From: DATFVJ01 sp963851085
GTDB taxonomy: Bacteria; Actinomycetota; Actinomycetes; Streptosporangiales; Streptosporangiaceae
Length of the DNA: 64,000 nt
NCBI GenBank assembly: GCA_963851085.1
Contig: CAWKNX010000002.1
Location: 124,001-188,000, forward strand
Reading direction: 5' to 3'
Shown: positions 20,301 through 27,819 of the stretch, in pieces
Layout: each line of letters opens with the position of its first letter
How positions within the stretch are numbered: position 1 is the first letter of the stretch
Made by a program: the position numbers and the translations under genes
The notes under the pieces: generated by a model
The model's input: the letters and a program-made list of their open reading frames with translations, nothing else
Database searches by the model: none
Told to the model about the DNA's origin: nothing

Positions 20301-20872
20301 GCTGAGACGAGAGTGTCACCCGCTTGAATATTTCCAGCGTTCCGCCACACGATGAAGCCACGCTCGCTCATCACGCGAAGCGGATGATTGTGGGTCACAC
20401 TAATCGCACGACCGGACCGCAATCTCAGCAGGCGCACGGGTTTGCGGTTGTTGTGTGTCAACGCGGCCACGCGCTCGAGTTCACCGCGCTCGTTGACCAG
20501 GCGGATGCCATATTCCCTGACATCAGTCACGCGGGACGTGCAGCTTGCGTTCATCTCTGCACGCGCGAAGATCTCGGCGATCGTCTCCAGTCCTCGATCC
20601 GTCCACACGTACGTATCAGCCGTGAGGCACTTCCCGCTGCTCTCCGGTCCGTATATCTCGACGACACGGCCGCGCGGCAGCCCGCCGATGCCGAGCGCGA
20701 CGTCGAGCGCGATCGAACCGGTCGGGATCACCTCGACCGGGGCACGGGCGTCGTCGCCGAGGCGCATGACCGAGCCCTTGCCGAACTGCCGCTCGATCTG
20801 GACGAGCGCGGCCTCAAGGGCCTTGTCCCGGTCGCCGGACCGGTCAATCCCCGTCCTGTCGCTAGCTGCCAT
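17333..20872 (-). CDS. recA: Recombinase RecA precursor with two inteins
   Basis: RecA forms ATP-dependent filaments on single-stranded DNA, drives strand exchange and activates LexA self-cleavage. The 1179-residue precursor consists of N-extein 1-81 (ending YGPESSGK), intein 1 (82-511), middle extein 512-643 (starting TTVALHAVANAQ, containing LLVVDSVAALVPRAEIEG and ending INQLREKIGVMFG), intein 2 (644-1007) and C-extein 1008-1179 (SPETTTGGRALKFYASIRLDVRR onward). Spliced RecA would be 385 residues with an intact Walker A GPESSGKTT. Its Gly/Pro-rich tail is longer than usual. The ATG at 20872 follows GGGAG. Unspliced RecA cannot bind ATP, because intein 1 splits the P-loop. A PafBC-type motif and a LexA box lie upstream. 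Confidence 0.97.
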   Translation of the reverse strand: MAASDRTGIDRSGDRDKALEAALVQIERQFGKGSVMRLGDDARAPVEVIPTGSIALDVALGIGGLPRGRVVEIYGPESSGKCLTADTYVWTDRGLETIAEIFARAEMNASCTSRVTDVREYGIRLVNERGELERVAALTHNNRKPVRLLRLRSGRAISVTHNHPLRVMSERGFIVWRNAGNIQAGDTLVSATFGAIEAAEGTGLSEDEAILLGYLVAEGTFSYDYSIRFTNWDPEVSGEFTRLMEGLFGVQVKSYGGKEFAVYGKAIRERFAKEYDLDYVVAAGKKVPACVRTAGHKMQRAFLSALFEGDGWIDPSSTIGLGTASEELARQVQLMLYGLGVPATVSSKYNSKYARDYWTVTINSAVAGRFLSEIGFRSSRRQAQVEKCFKLSTLDPQFENIPYISGLLHDLRDDCGGDREFDRIARDLFRQDMNLSCSRQRLVKIVEWCERRLDRLSAGGQVIVRYLRVLAEMPYTYEDVVSIQDVGLQPTFDVVLPDTHSFLANGMLSHNTTVALHAVANAQKAGGIAAFIDAEHALDPEYAKKLGVDTDALLVSQPDTGEQALEIADMLIRSGALDLLVVDSVAALVPRAEIEGEMGDSHVGLQARLMSQALRKLAGALNQTKTTAIFINQLREKIGVMFGCVSYTTRITLADGTQEKIGKIVNQRMNVEVLSYDQETGRVVPRKITNWFNNGPTERFLQFKVAKSGGNGQAQFAATENHLVSTPGGWRPAGELVIGDRVMIAETHRLSGQQQQMVLGSLMGDGCLSPNARSRSGVRLRMGQGARQVSYLDWKVSLMANVPCTRTVDSKGAVFADFMPLAELGELHEVVYFGDGKKHFTWDYLKALTPFSLAIWYMDDGCFTVRSKGAQERTKGGSGRIEICVEAMSSGSRERLVQLLRDTYGLDVKLTERGARKISFLQFTTAASEKFQKLVAAYIHPSMEYKLLPRFHGQFGLQPQFVDPERQLVPARILGIHVKPTTRSMNRFDIEVEGSHNYLADGIMVHNSPETTTGGRALKFYASIRLDVRRIETLKDGTDAVGSRTRIKVVKNKMAPPFKQAEMDILYGIGISREGGLIDLGVEQGIVRKSGAWYTYEGDQLGQGKENARNFLRSNPDLSDEIEKRLKEKLGVGAKLDADPLGATGPDGLAGPGGRSTGGPAAPPGGPAGRGRTANPGRS
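17852..18943 (-). other. RecA intein 2 (364 aa, LAGLIDADG type)
   Basis: Runs from Cys1 (CVSYTTRITLADGTQEKIGK) to the terminal IMVHN before Ser+1 of SPETTTGG. Block B has the T-x-x-H in AATENHLVS. Endonuclease motifs of the LAGLIDADG class are VLGSLMGDG and LAIWYMDDG. The insertion point after IGVMFG is, from memory, the one used by the M. leprae RecA intein; the M. tuberculosis intein sits elsewhere, in VKNK/MAPPF. Standard class 1 splicing residues are all present. Confidence 0.93.
19340..20629 (-). other. RecA intein 1 in the Walker A loop (430 aa, LAGLIDADG type)
   Basis: Begins at Cys1 (CLTADTYVWTDRGLETIAE) right after GPESSGK and ends FLANGMLSHN before Thr+1. Block B is ISVTHNHPL (T-x-x-H). 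LAGLIDADG motifs are LLGYLVAEG and FLSALFEGDG. All class 1 splicing residues (Cys1, penultimate His, Asn, Thr+1) are present. Codon use is less GC-biased than in the exteins, which fits horizontal acquisition. Confidence 0.93.
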
Positions 20873-21024
20873 GAGAACTCCCAGTGAGGGTCACGGGCCT
20901 GTTGATGGCGTCTCCGCCGTACCGCCCAGATGATCGTCGTGGTTGTAAGGTCCGCCTGCCGACGTAACTGTCCAGTGTGCCGTTCAGCGGTGCTGTCCGG
21001 TGTGTTGTCGGCTTGTCGGCACAG

Positions 21025-21047
21025 ACGCTACGCGCCCCTGCCGACAA
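21025..21047 (-). promoter_or_regulatory. PafBC-type (RecA-NDp) promoter motif for recA
   Basis: Read on the minus strand: TTGTCGGCA, 8 bp, TAGCGT. The known LexA-independent DNA-damage promoter of actinobacteria is TTGTCRGTG-N8-TAnnnT. The match is 7 of 9 in the first block, with exact spacing and a perfect TAnnnT. It lies 153 bp upstream of the recA ATG. Confidence 0.65.
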
Positions 21048-21214
21048 TTTGCGCCGGCCAGGCAAGCGCGGCCTCAGCTGACAACCCGCACAGCCCGCCC
21101 CAGGCCGCACAGGAACAGGCAGCACAGGAAACGGCCACGCCAGGAACGGCGTCCTGCCAGTCGTGCCGAGCGTGACAATCCGGGGAAGGGTGCGGCGCAC
21201 GTGGCGAGCCTATG

Positions 21215-21228
21215 CGAACAGTTGTTCG
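21215..21228. promoter_or_regulatory. LexA box (SOS operator)
   Basis: CGAACAGTTGTTCG is a perfect palindrome fitting the actinobacterial/Bacillus SOS consensus GAAC-N4-GTTC with flanking C/G. It lies 343 bp upstream of the recA start, farther than usual, so it may act on a distal promoter. Confidence 0.75.
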
Positions 21229-21359
21229 ATCATGAAGGCGACACGCCGGCCGCGACGCGGAAACCCGCACCACACAACAGCGCCGCCCAACAAGGCGCCA
21301 CCCAACAAGGCGCCACCCAACAGCAGCGCGCGACCGCGCCGGATTCAGGCCAGCGCGGT

Positions 21360-21479
21360 GCCACTCACAGTCGCGCCGTGCCACTCACAGTCGCGCCGTG
21401 CCACTCACAGTCGCGCCGTGCCACTCACAGTCGCGCCGTGCCACTCACAGTCGCGCCGTGCCACTCACAGTCGCGGCGC
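21360..21479. repeat. Six exact-length 20-bp tandem repeats
   Basis: Unit GCCACTCACAGTCGCGCCGT. Units 1-5 are identical; unit 6 ends CGGCGC. The 20-bp period is close to two helical turns, so a protein binding each unit would face the same side of the DNA. Confidence 0.95.
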
Positions 21480-21681
21480 GACCCATAGGCACAACGATGT
21501 GTCAGCGCACCAGGGTGTCGAAAAGGTGCTCGAGCTCGGCTTCCGCCCTCACGCAGCGGGGTCACGTACCTGGTCACCGTGACGTGTTCGAAGCACGCGG
21601 GTCAGGTTATCCGCGCGCGGCGGCAGCCCGTTCCATGATCATGGGAATCCTCGCTCACAGCGGGGCCACCCAGCGGACGCC

Positions 21682-21710
21682 TTGACAGGATTAGCTAATG
21701 TTATTAGCTT
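21682..21710 (+). promoter_or_regulatory. Promoter and TetR-type operator of the hydrolase-tetR operon
   Basis: TTGACA at 21682-21687, 17 bp, then TAGCTT at 21705-21710 form a -35/-10 pair. A 17-bp palindrome AGCTAAT-GTT-ATTAGCT at 21693-21709 covers the spacer and -10, as a repressor operator would. It is conspicuously AT-rich for this genome. Confidence 0.7.
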
Positions 21711-21762
21711 TTGAGCTACTTCAACTAGCAAGGAAACGCGCCAGCCCATCCGGAGGCTCACG

Positions 21763-22677
21763 ATGCAACCTCAGACCCACTTCGTCGACGTGCCAGGCGG
21801 TCAGATCGCCTACGACGACACGGGTGGCGCCGGCGCACTGATCGTATGCACGCCGGGTATCGGCGACCGCCGCCAGCTCTACCGCTTCCTGCGCCCGGCT
21901 CTGGCCGAGGCCGGTTACCGCGTCGCGACCATGGATCTGCGCGGTCACGGCGAGTCGAGCACCGGCTGGCCGGTGTACTCCGCCGCTGCTCTCGGCTCGG
22001 ATATCGTGGCCCTCATTCGCCACCTGAACTCCACCCGCCCAAGCATCCCGCACCCAGGTACCCCGCAGCCGGGCACCGCGCCGGGCACCGCTCAGCCGAG
22101 CACCGCGCAACCAGACAACGAGTCAGCCATCGTGATCGCCGAGTCGATCACCGCCGCCTCGGCGGTGTGGGCGGCGGCCGAGGCGCCGGATCAGATCGCG
22201 GGCCTCGTCCTCTGCGGCCCCTCAGGCGGCACCCCATCTTCCACCATGCAGCGCGTCACCATGAAGGTTGGCGGCGAAATAGTGGGCCGGTTCCGGTGGG
22301 CCTGGATGGCTTACTGGGCGAGCCTGTTCAAGGCGCGCAAGCCGGACGACTATGCCGACTACAAGAAGGTCCTCGCCGCCATGCTTGCCGAGCCCGGGCG
22401 GATGGCCGCGCTGCACGGCATGCTGCGCGAAATCGCATCGGGCACCGCGGACGAGTGCAACGCGAGGATGCCCGAGGTGCGCTGCCCGGCGCTCGTGGTG
22501 ATGGGCACCAAGGACCCGGACAGCCGTGATCCCGCCGCCGAGGCCGCCGCGATAGCGAAGGCACTGCGTGGGCGGGCGGCAATGATCGAGGGTGCGGGAC
22601 ACTACGCGATGGCCGAGTTCCCCGACCGCGTCACCGCCGAGATCCTGCCGTTCCTCAAGCAGGTCACAGGTGCCTAG
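21763..22677 (+). CDS. Alpha/beta-hydrolase
   Basis: A 304-residue alpha/beta-hydrolase. It shows GALIVCTPGIGDRRQLYRFLRPAL (oxyanion strand), VATMDLRGHGESS, a nucleophile region reading VIAESITAAS in place of GxSxG, the acid-strand VVMGTKDPDSRDP and the His in IEGAGHYAMAEFPDRV. The nucleophile elbow is atypical, so activity and substrate are uncertain. A short Pro/Thr/Ser-rich insert (TPQPGTAPGTAQPSTAQP) precedes the elbow. A GGAGG site precedes the ATG. Its last bases overlap the tetR start by 8 bp, so the two are co-translated, probably repressed through the palindrome upstream and released by a ligand related to the substrate. Confidence 0.85.
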   Translation: MQPQTHFVDVPGGQIAYDDTGGAGALIVCTPGIGDRRQLYRFLRPALAEAGYRVATMDLRGHGESSTGWPVYSAAALGSDIVALIRHLNSTRPSIPHPGTPQPGTAPGTAQPSTAQPDNESAIVIAESITAASAVWAAAEAPDQIAGLVLCGPSGGTPSSTMQRVTMKVGGEIVGRFRWAWMAYWASLFKARKPDDYADYKKVLAAMLAEPGRMAALHGMLREIASGTADECNARMPEVRCPALVVMGTKDPDSRDPAAEAAAIAKALRGRAAMIEGAGHYAMAEFPDRVTAEILPFLKQVTGA

Positions 22678-23239
22678 GGCGGGCCTGTCCACCAGCGCTG
22701 TCGTCGATGCCGCCGCTGCTCTCCTGGACGAACAGGGGGCGGATTCGCTCACCCTGGCCAAGGTCGCCGCCCGGACAGGTGTCGCCGCCCCCTCCCTGTA
22801 CAAGCACGTGGACAGCCTCGCCGCCCTGCGCGGTCTGGTGAGCGTGCGGATCTTGGAGGAAGTCACCGCCGCGGTAGCCACCGCGGTCGTCGGCCGCAGC
22901 GGCGACGACGCCGTCGCGGCGCTCATGCTCGCCTATCACACGTACGCCACCGAGCACCCGAACCGTTACGTGCTGTTCCCGCAGCAGCCGCGGGACGATC
23001 CGCAACTCATCGCCGCTGCGGAGCGCCTGGTGAACATCGTGCTTGCCGTGCTCCGCGGCTACGGCCTGGAAGGATCGGACGCGATCCACGCGACCCGCTG
23101 CCTGAGGTCGACCATGCACGGGTTCGCGGCGCTGCAGATCAGTGGGGGGTTTGGCCTGCCTGAACAGACCGATGTCACTCACCAGCGCCTTATCCGCATG
23201 GTCGTGGCCGGCCTCCACGACTGGGTCACCGGCGGCTGA
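22670..23239 (+). CDS. TetR/AcrR-family regulator (WHG-type C-terminal domain)
   Basis: A 189-residue repressor. The HTH is SLTLAKVAARTGVAAPSLYKHVDSLAALRGLV (about residues 24-55). The C-terminal part contains LRSTMHGFAALQISGGFGLP, the mark of the WHG/TetR_C_33 ligand-binding domain. The GTG at 22670 overlaps the hydrolase stop by 8 bp. It likely represses its own operon at the 21693-21709 palindrome. The inducing ligand is unknown. Confidence 0.88.
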   Translation: MPRAGLSTSAVVDAAAALLDEQGADSLTLAKVAARTGVAAPSLYKHVDSLAALRGLVSVRILEEVTAAVATAVVGRSGDDAVAALMLAYHTYATEHPNRYVLFPQQPRDDPQLIAAAERLVNIVLAVLRGYGLEGSDAIHATRCLRSTMHGFAALQISGGFGLPEQTDVTHQRLIRMVVAGLHDWVTGG

Positions 23240-23245
23240 GGGGAC

Positions 23246-23440
23246 TCAGCGCAGCCGTTCGGGAACTTGAAACGTTTCGCATACCGCGCGCCATACGGTC
23301 TTCGCGTCTTCGCCCTCGGCCAATGCCTGTGTGATGGTGCGCCCAGCCAGGTCCGCGAACACGTAATCCTTGGCCAGGCTGTCCGCGTAGCCGGAACCGA
23401 ACTGCGTGTTCATCCGTTCCCAGAAGGCTGTCAGCCGCAC
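23246..23440 (-). CDS. DUF3046-family protein
   Basis: A small protein of 64 residues matching the DUF3046 family, normally encoded next to recA in actinobacteria (M. tuberculosis Rv2738c). It begins VRLTAFWERMNTQFGSGYADSLAKDYVFADL and ends AEGEDAKTVWRAVCETFQVPERLR; RLT-FWERM and KTVWRAVC are the family hallmarks. Function is unknown. The GTG at 23440 fits the family start better than the GTG three codons upstream. It is separated from recA by the hydrolase-tetR operon. Confidence 0.88.
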   Translation of the reverse strand: MRLTAFWERMNTQFGSGYADSLAKDYVFADLAGRTITQALAEGEDAKTVWRAVCETFQVPERLR

Positions 23441-23771
23441 GCACGCCACGTTACCGCCTGCGCCCTCGTGGCCGGGCCGGACCCGCGGCGGCCCGGCCGG
23501 ACCACAAGAATGATCCTTAACGGCTGCCGCGTGGCGCGCCGACCGTGGCTGCGGGGCACGGCGGGCGGGGGGTTCCGGGGGGCCGCCGCCCCGGGCAGGC
23601 AGGGTCTACGGCTGCCGCGTGGCGCGCCGATTGTCCTGGTGCAGCGGCGCGGCGGGGTTGCGGCGGCCGGTGCGGAACTCGGCTGCTGGGCAACGAGCGC
23701 GGGTGGATTCCGCGGACGCGCAGGAAACCCACCGCCATCGGGTGGGCGGTGGGTTTCCTGTCCGGGGTGGC
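23441..23771. other. Intergenic repeats and terminator
   Basis: No gene. A 23-bp direct repeat (23520-23542 and 23608-23630, core GGCTGCCGCGTGGCGCGCCG) flanks a GC block. Within it, 23564-23582 is the complement of CCCCCCGGAACCCCCCGCC, found three times inside rimO. A strong hairpin follows at 23721-23760. Confidence 0.6.
23721..23760 (-). terminator. Hairpin terminator of the S53 peptidase gene
   Basis: Perfect 16-bp stem: CAGGAAACCCACCGCC at 23721-23736 pairs with 23745-23760 around an 8-nt loop, about 12 bp beyond the peptidase stop. No T tract follows, as usual in high-GC actinobacteria. Confidence 0.75.
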
Positions 23772-25133
23772 TCAGAATGCCCCGGTGCCGTCAGGTGTGC
23801 CGAGACCGGTCGGGGCGTCGTAGCCCTTCCTGGCGACACACAGATAGTCGAAACCGCAGGTGGCGCCCTTGTTGCCAGAGAACAAGTCGTTGTCGCCCGA
23901 GGTGACGTCGAACAGGGACCTGGCGTGGTGGTAGGGGTAGCCCGGCGCTGCCGTCGCCGCGTTTCCTGCCAGCCCGTAGACCCCCGCGATGATCGGTGCG
24001 GCCGCACTTGTGCCCTCGACCGTGATCCAGCCGCCGACGTCCTTGTTGTACATCGGCACGTCGGCGGCGAGCGCGGAGACGTCAGCGACGGTGCGCATCG
24101 CGCAATGGCGGTCGTGCTGCCAGGCGGGCTTTTTCACATACGCAGAACAGCCACTTCCGCCCGCGCCGCCGAACGGGTCGTTGTCGTTCCAGACCCGCTC
24201 GGTCCAGCCGCGCCTGTTATGGGCGCGGGCCAGTTCCGTTCCGCCGACCCCGGTCACGGTCGTGAGGTTGGCGGGGAACGGCGCGGCGGTGAAGCCGCTG
24301 TCGCCCGAGGACACCACGATCACGTGGCCACGGTGGCTGTAGTGCTTCGCGTAGGTCAGCGAGAAGCCGTCCTCTCTGGCACCGTAGCTGTTGGAGACAA
24401 CCGCGGCGCCGAGGCGGACCGCCGTGTCCTCCGCGGCGGCCAGGTCGGCGATGCTGCTGGTGGTTCCCTCCACGACCAGGATCCTGCAGTGCGGGCAGGC
24501 GGCGGAGACCATCGACACGTCCAGCGTCGTCTCGACCTCCCAGCCGGGATCGGTCGGCGGCAGCGGGGACGCCTTCCCCCGCTGGTTGACCTTGCGCAGG
24601 CACCTGTTCGCCGTCGTGCACGGCGGCAGATGGTACTGCTTGCGGTAGACGCCCAGGTCATGTGCCAGGTTCTTGTCACCGAACGCGTCCACCACCGCGA
24701 CCAGGGCATGCGAGGAGCGGCGCACGGGCAGCTTGTACGCGGACTCGATGCTCTTCGCGCCCCAGCCCTGCGGTGTGACCGCCGGCCCGATGGCCCCCGC
24801 GGCAAGCGCCCGGTTCACCGCGGTCTGCGGCGTGTACAGGGTCAGGCACCGCGCGAAACCCGGCGCCACGGGCGGGCACGCCGCCCGTTGCCTCCCCGCC
24901 TGTGGCGCGGACGCCACTAACGCCAGGCTCGGCGATGCGTTCGCCGGCCGCAGGGACGTCCCTGCGGCCCCTGTCGTCCCTGCTGTCACTGCCGCACCCG
25001 CGGTGGACACGGCGCCCGCCGCGACACCGCCGAAGACGGCAACCGCGGCCGACATCGCCACCGCCGCACGCCCTGCGGTGCGCGGTGCGGTGCGCGGCCT
25101 GCCGAGCGCCGTGACGAGCTTGCGTGCATTCAT
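23772..25133 (-). CDS. Secreted S53 (sedolisin)-family serine peptidase
   Basis: A 453-residue exported peptidase. The N-terminus (MNARKLVTALGRP with a following Ala/Val-rich stretch AAVAMSAAVAVFGGVAAGAVSTAG) looks like a Sec signal. A cysteine-bearing propeptide-like segment (CPPVAPGFARCLTLY) is followed by the catalytic domain: Glu and Asp in GWEVETTLDVSM, Asp in VSSGDSGF and the nucleophile in VEGTSAAAPIIAGV. The end, APTGLGTPDGTGAF, matches the calcium-site tail of this group. These enzymes act outside the cell, often at low pH. Upstream on the same strand is another secreted protein; this gene ends at a strong hairpin. Confidence 0.9.
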   Translation of the reverse strand: MNARKLVTALGRPRTAPRTAGRAAVAMSAAVAVFGGVAAGAVSTAGAAVTAGTTGAAGTSLRPANASPSLALVASAPQAGRQRAACPPVAPGFARCLTLYTPQTAVNRALAAGAIGPAVTPQGWGAKSIESAYKLPVRRSSHALVAVVDAFGDKNLAHDLGVYRKQYHLPPCTTANRCLRKVNQRGKASPLPPTDPGWEVETTLDVSMVSAACPHCRILVVEGTTSSIADLAAAEDTAVRLGAAVVSNSYGAREDGFSLTYAKHYSHRGHVIVVSSGDSGFTAAPFPANLTTVTGVGGTELARAHNRRGWTERVWNDNDPFGGAGGSGCSAYVKKPAWQHDRHCAMRTVADVSALAADVPMYNKDVGGWITVEGTSAAAPIIAGVYGLAGNAATAAPGYPYHHARSLFDVTSGDNDLFSGNKGATCGFDYLCVARKGYDAPTGLGTPDGTGAF

Positions 25134-25155
25134 GGGCTTGCTCCTTCGGCTCGGG

Positions 25156-27460
25156 TCAGGGCGCGATCTTGTAGGCGCGGGTGATGGTTTCGGTGATCGC
25201 GCTGCCGGCCGCGTCCCTCGCGGTCACCCGCAGCGTGACGTAGCCGGTCGTGCCCGGTCCCAGCGGTGGAGCGGTGAACACGGCGCGGAAGTTGCCGGCG
25301 CGTCGGCGGCTGACGCTGGCCGGCTGCCACGTCGTGCCGTTGTCGAACGACACTGCCACGGTCGCGCCGGTGATCTTCGTGGCCTTCGCGACCTGAAGAT
25401 GGCCCACAGACACGTCGAGCACCTGCGGGCCGGCCGCCACCGACCCGTCCAATGCGAGCCCGCCGACCCCATACCGCAGGGTCAGCAGCGGTGCTACGGC
25501 GCAGTGGCGGTCCAGGACCCCGGTGATGAAGGTATTCGCACATGCCCAGCCGGTCGGCAGCGTGGTCCCGGCCTCGTGCGATGAGTTCCAGGTCCAGGTG
25601 GTCTGGCTTGCCGTCGACAGCGGATACTGCGCGCCGGACCTGGCCGAGTTCAGGACGAACCTGATCACTGACGGTTGGGGGCTGAGAGAGACGCCCGTAA
25701 GGAACAGGTCCGGCGACCACGGCGTTGGGACGTTTCCTCCGACGATCTTCGTACCGTTCTGATCGATCTCGAAGCTACCGGTGATCTTGGCGCCGGTGCT
25801 GTCAAAACCGAAGCCGTTACCCAGGTGCCCGGGCAGGTTGTCGCTGAACGGCGTCATGTCGAGCGAGAGCGTGTCGCCGGCTCTGGCCGCAGACGGCAGG
25901 TCGAGGAACGAATCTGACCCCGTGATGGCGCTGAAGTTGACACCAGTATGCAGCGGGTAGCTGTTCCAGTCCTCCCGCACGGCCCCGCCAGGGTGGTAGC
26001 TGCGGAACGCGTCGGCCTGGATGACGTCGCCAGGCCCGTTCGTGAGCACACTGAGCCACGCCAGGCCGCTCCCGGCGCTGGTGTACTCGACCCGTCTCTG
26101 CGGCAGCGTGAACGGAAAGGTGCTGAAGTCGAAGAACCCATCTTGGAGCTGCGCCGCGAACAACCCGACCCGGCCGAGCGATCCGGTCGTCGCGACGCCA
26201 TCGTAGTAACGCGCGTCAACGCGGGCGAGGCTGGACGGCTTCACCACGAAGCGCTGCGGCGGGATGAGCCCGTTCGCCGAGGCGAAAGCCAGATCGTACT
26301 CGTACGCAGCGGTCGGACCGTTAACCGACGTGAGCAGGCCGTCGGTGAACGTCTGCAACTGGCCGACGGTAACGGGCGTCCTGGTCGGATTGACCCAGAG
26401 CCCGCCGGGAAGGGGGCCGAGGGTGAAGCTCTCCGCAAAGCCGACCCTTGGTGGGCGGCGGATTTCCAGGCTGAGCGCCTGCGCGACCGAGGGCCTGGGC
26501 GTCACCATCGTGATCTCGCTGGTCGCGGCGCGCGCGTCCACCCGCACGGTGGTGTGCTTGCCCACGGTGAACTGAGGCAGCACGTCGGTCCGCAGCGACA
26601 ATCCGGGTGACAGGCCGACGAACACCGCGAGCGCCCAGTAGTGGCCGCCCGGCACGCTGAACTTGGCAACGCCGTGGAAGAAGTCGTTGAGTGACTCGAT
26701 CGGGTCGGAGAAGAGGCTGCTGTTGTCGGCGTTGAAGACGAACGCGAAGTCGCCGTCGGCGGGTTTGCCCGACAGGTTCGTCCCCCGCATCGTGAGGGTG
26801 CGCATCACGAACGCCGGCTTCACGACTGGGCGGCGGCGTGGTTCCCGCGAGGCTGACCGACACGGCCCCTGCGAACATGCCGTCCTTGCCGTAACTGCCG
26901 CGCTTGTGATCTGCGCGGAACTGGCGGGCGAGCGCGGCGCCGAACAGCTTCGCCGACGAGGCGGTGAGGTAGCCGTCCTCCGCGGTTGAACCCTTGTGCG
27001 TGACCTGCACGCCCGGCAGGGCCGGTGGGCGCCCCTGAAAGCCCACCCGCACCGGCAGCCGGCCACCGGTCTCCCGCCCGATCAGGGCAGTGACGTCGAA
27101 CAAGCTCGGATCAAGTCCCCGGCCCAGATACGGGAGTGCCGCCACAGGGACCTCGTAGGTTCTGCGGCCGAGACGCAGGGTGACCAGCGCCCCGTTGATT
27201 CCCCTGGCCGCGGAGACGACACTGCCGAACCGCGTGCCTCCAGGGGTAGCCGAGGCGATGATCTTGTCGCCGTTGATCAGCACGACCGCATGCGGCGCGG
27301 CCCTCGCCACGCGGCCCGACGCCGCAAGTGTGGCGCCCGCCGCGCCAGCATTTGCCCTGGTAGATAACGCCGCTGCGGAGGCGGCGCACACCGCGGACGT
27401 AGCGACGGTCAGACCGGCCGCGACGGCGGCGAGCCGAAACAGGCGATGGTGCATACGCAT
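25156..27460 (-). CDS. Secreted protein with S8-peptidase-type propeptide and C-terminal domains but no catalytic domain; frameshifted
   Basis: From the ATG at 27460 (GAGGAG upstream) the frame has a signal peptide (LAAVAAGLTVATSAVCAASAAALS) and a segment HAVVLINGDKIIA...YEVPVAALPYLGRGLDPSLFDVTALI, matching the start of large Streptomyces-type S8 peptidases. Instead of the Asp-His-Ser catalytic domain, after KRGSYGKDGMFAGAVSVSLAG it goes straight to KPAFVMRTLTMRGTNLSGKPADG and Ig-like C-terminal domains ending ITRAYKIAP. The two parts lie in different frames; the shift is near 26835. Restored length is about 767 residues. It is probably non-proteolytic. Paired with the adjacent S53 peptidase on the same strand (22 bp apart). 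Confidence 0.7.
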
Positions 27461-27819
27461 CTCCTCAGAATCGGGCGTTGAGCGCGTTCCCTGACGTGGA
27501 ATCCCCGCAGCGCCACGGGAGCGGAAACCGTCACAACCTATAGACGCCCATATGTGCGGAGAGATACGTCAATCGCAAGGGTTGTTCCCCGAATGTTGTG
27601 CTCCGCCCGGCCCGCTGAGGGCCTCCGCGGGCTCGGGCTGGGCAGAACTGTCCCAACAGCAAGGCCCCAGTCTCGCGGGCCGGGTAGGTGGGCTCGGGAG
27701 GTGTCCGGGGTGCGGCCGGGAGTGGTGGGCCGCCGCCCTCGAAGGTCGCCCGATCCGGTTTGGGCTACGCCGGCCGGGCAGAGGCGCCACGGTTCCGACC
27801 CCCGACCAGGGAGGCAATC
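27461..27819. other. Intergenic region between divergent secreted-protein genes
   Basis: No gene. It should hold promoters for the leftward secreted protein and the rightward membrane-protein pair. No convincing -35/-10 pair was recognised. Confidence 0.4.

Larger units (their letters stand above)
20873..21762. other. recA / hydrolase divergent intergenic region
   Basis: 890 bp without a gene. It carries the PafBC-type promoter motif, a LexA box, an ACCCAACAAGGCGCC direct repeat near 21285-21315, the six-unit 20-bp array and the hydrolase promoter and operator. Confidence 0.6.

Noticed and set aside
21360..21479. Regular 20-bp repeats resembling a CRISPR array
   Set aside because: Units abut directly with no spacers, and no cas gene is present.
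21631..21646. TCCATGATCATGGGAA palindrome as a sixth PAL copy
   Set aside because: It lacks the GATCGCGGTA arm and the long stem; only the ATGATCAT centre is shared, likely by chance.
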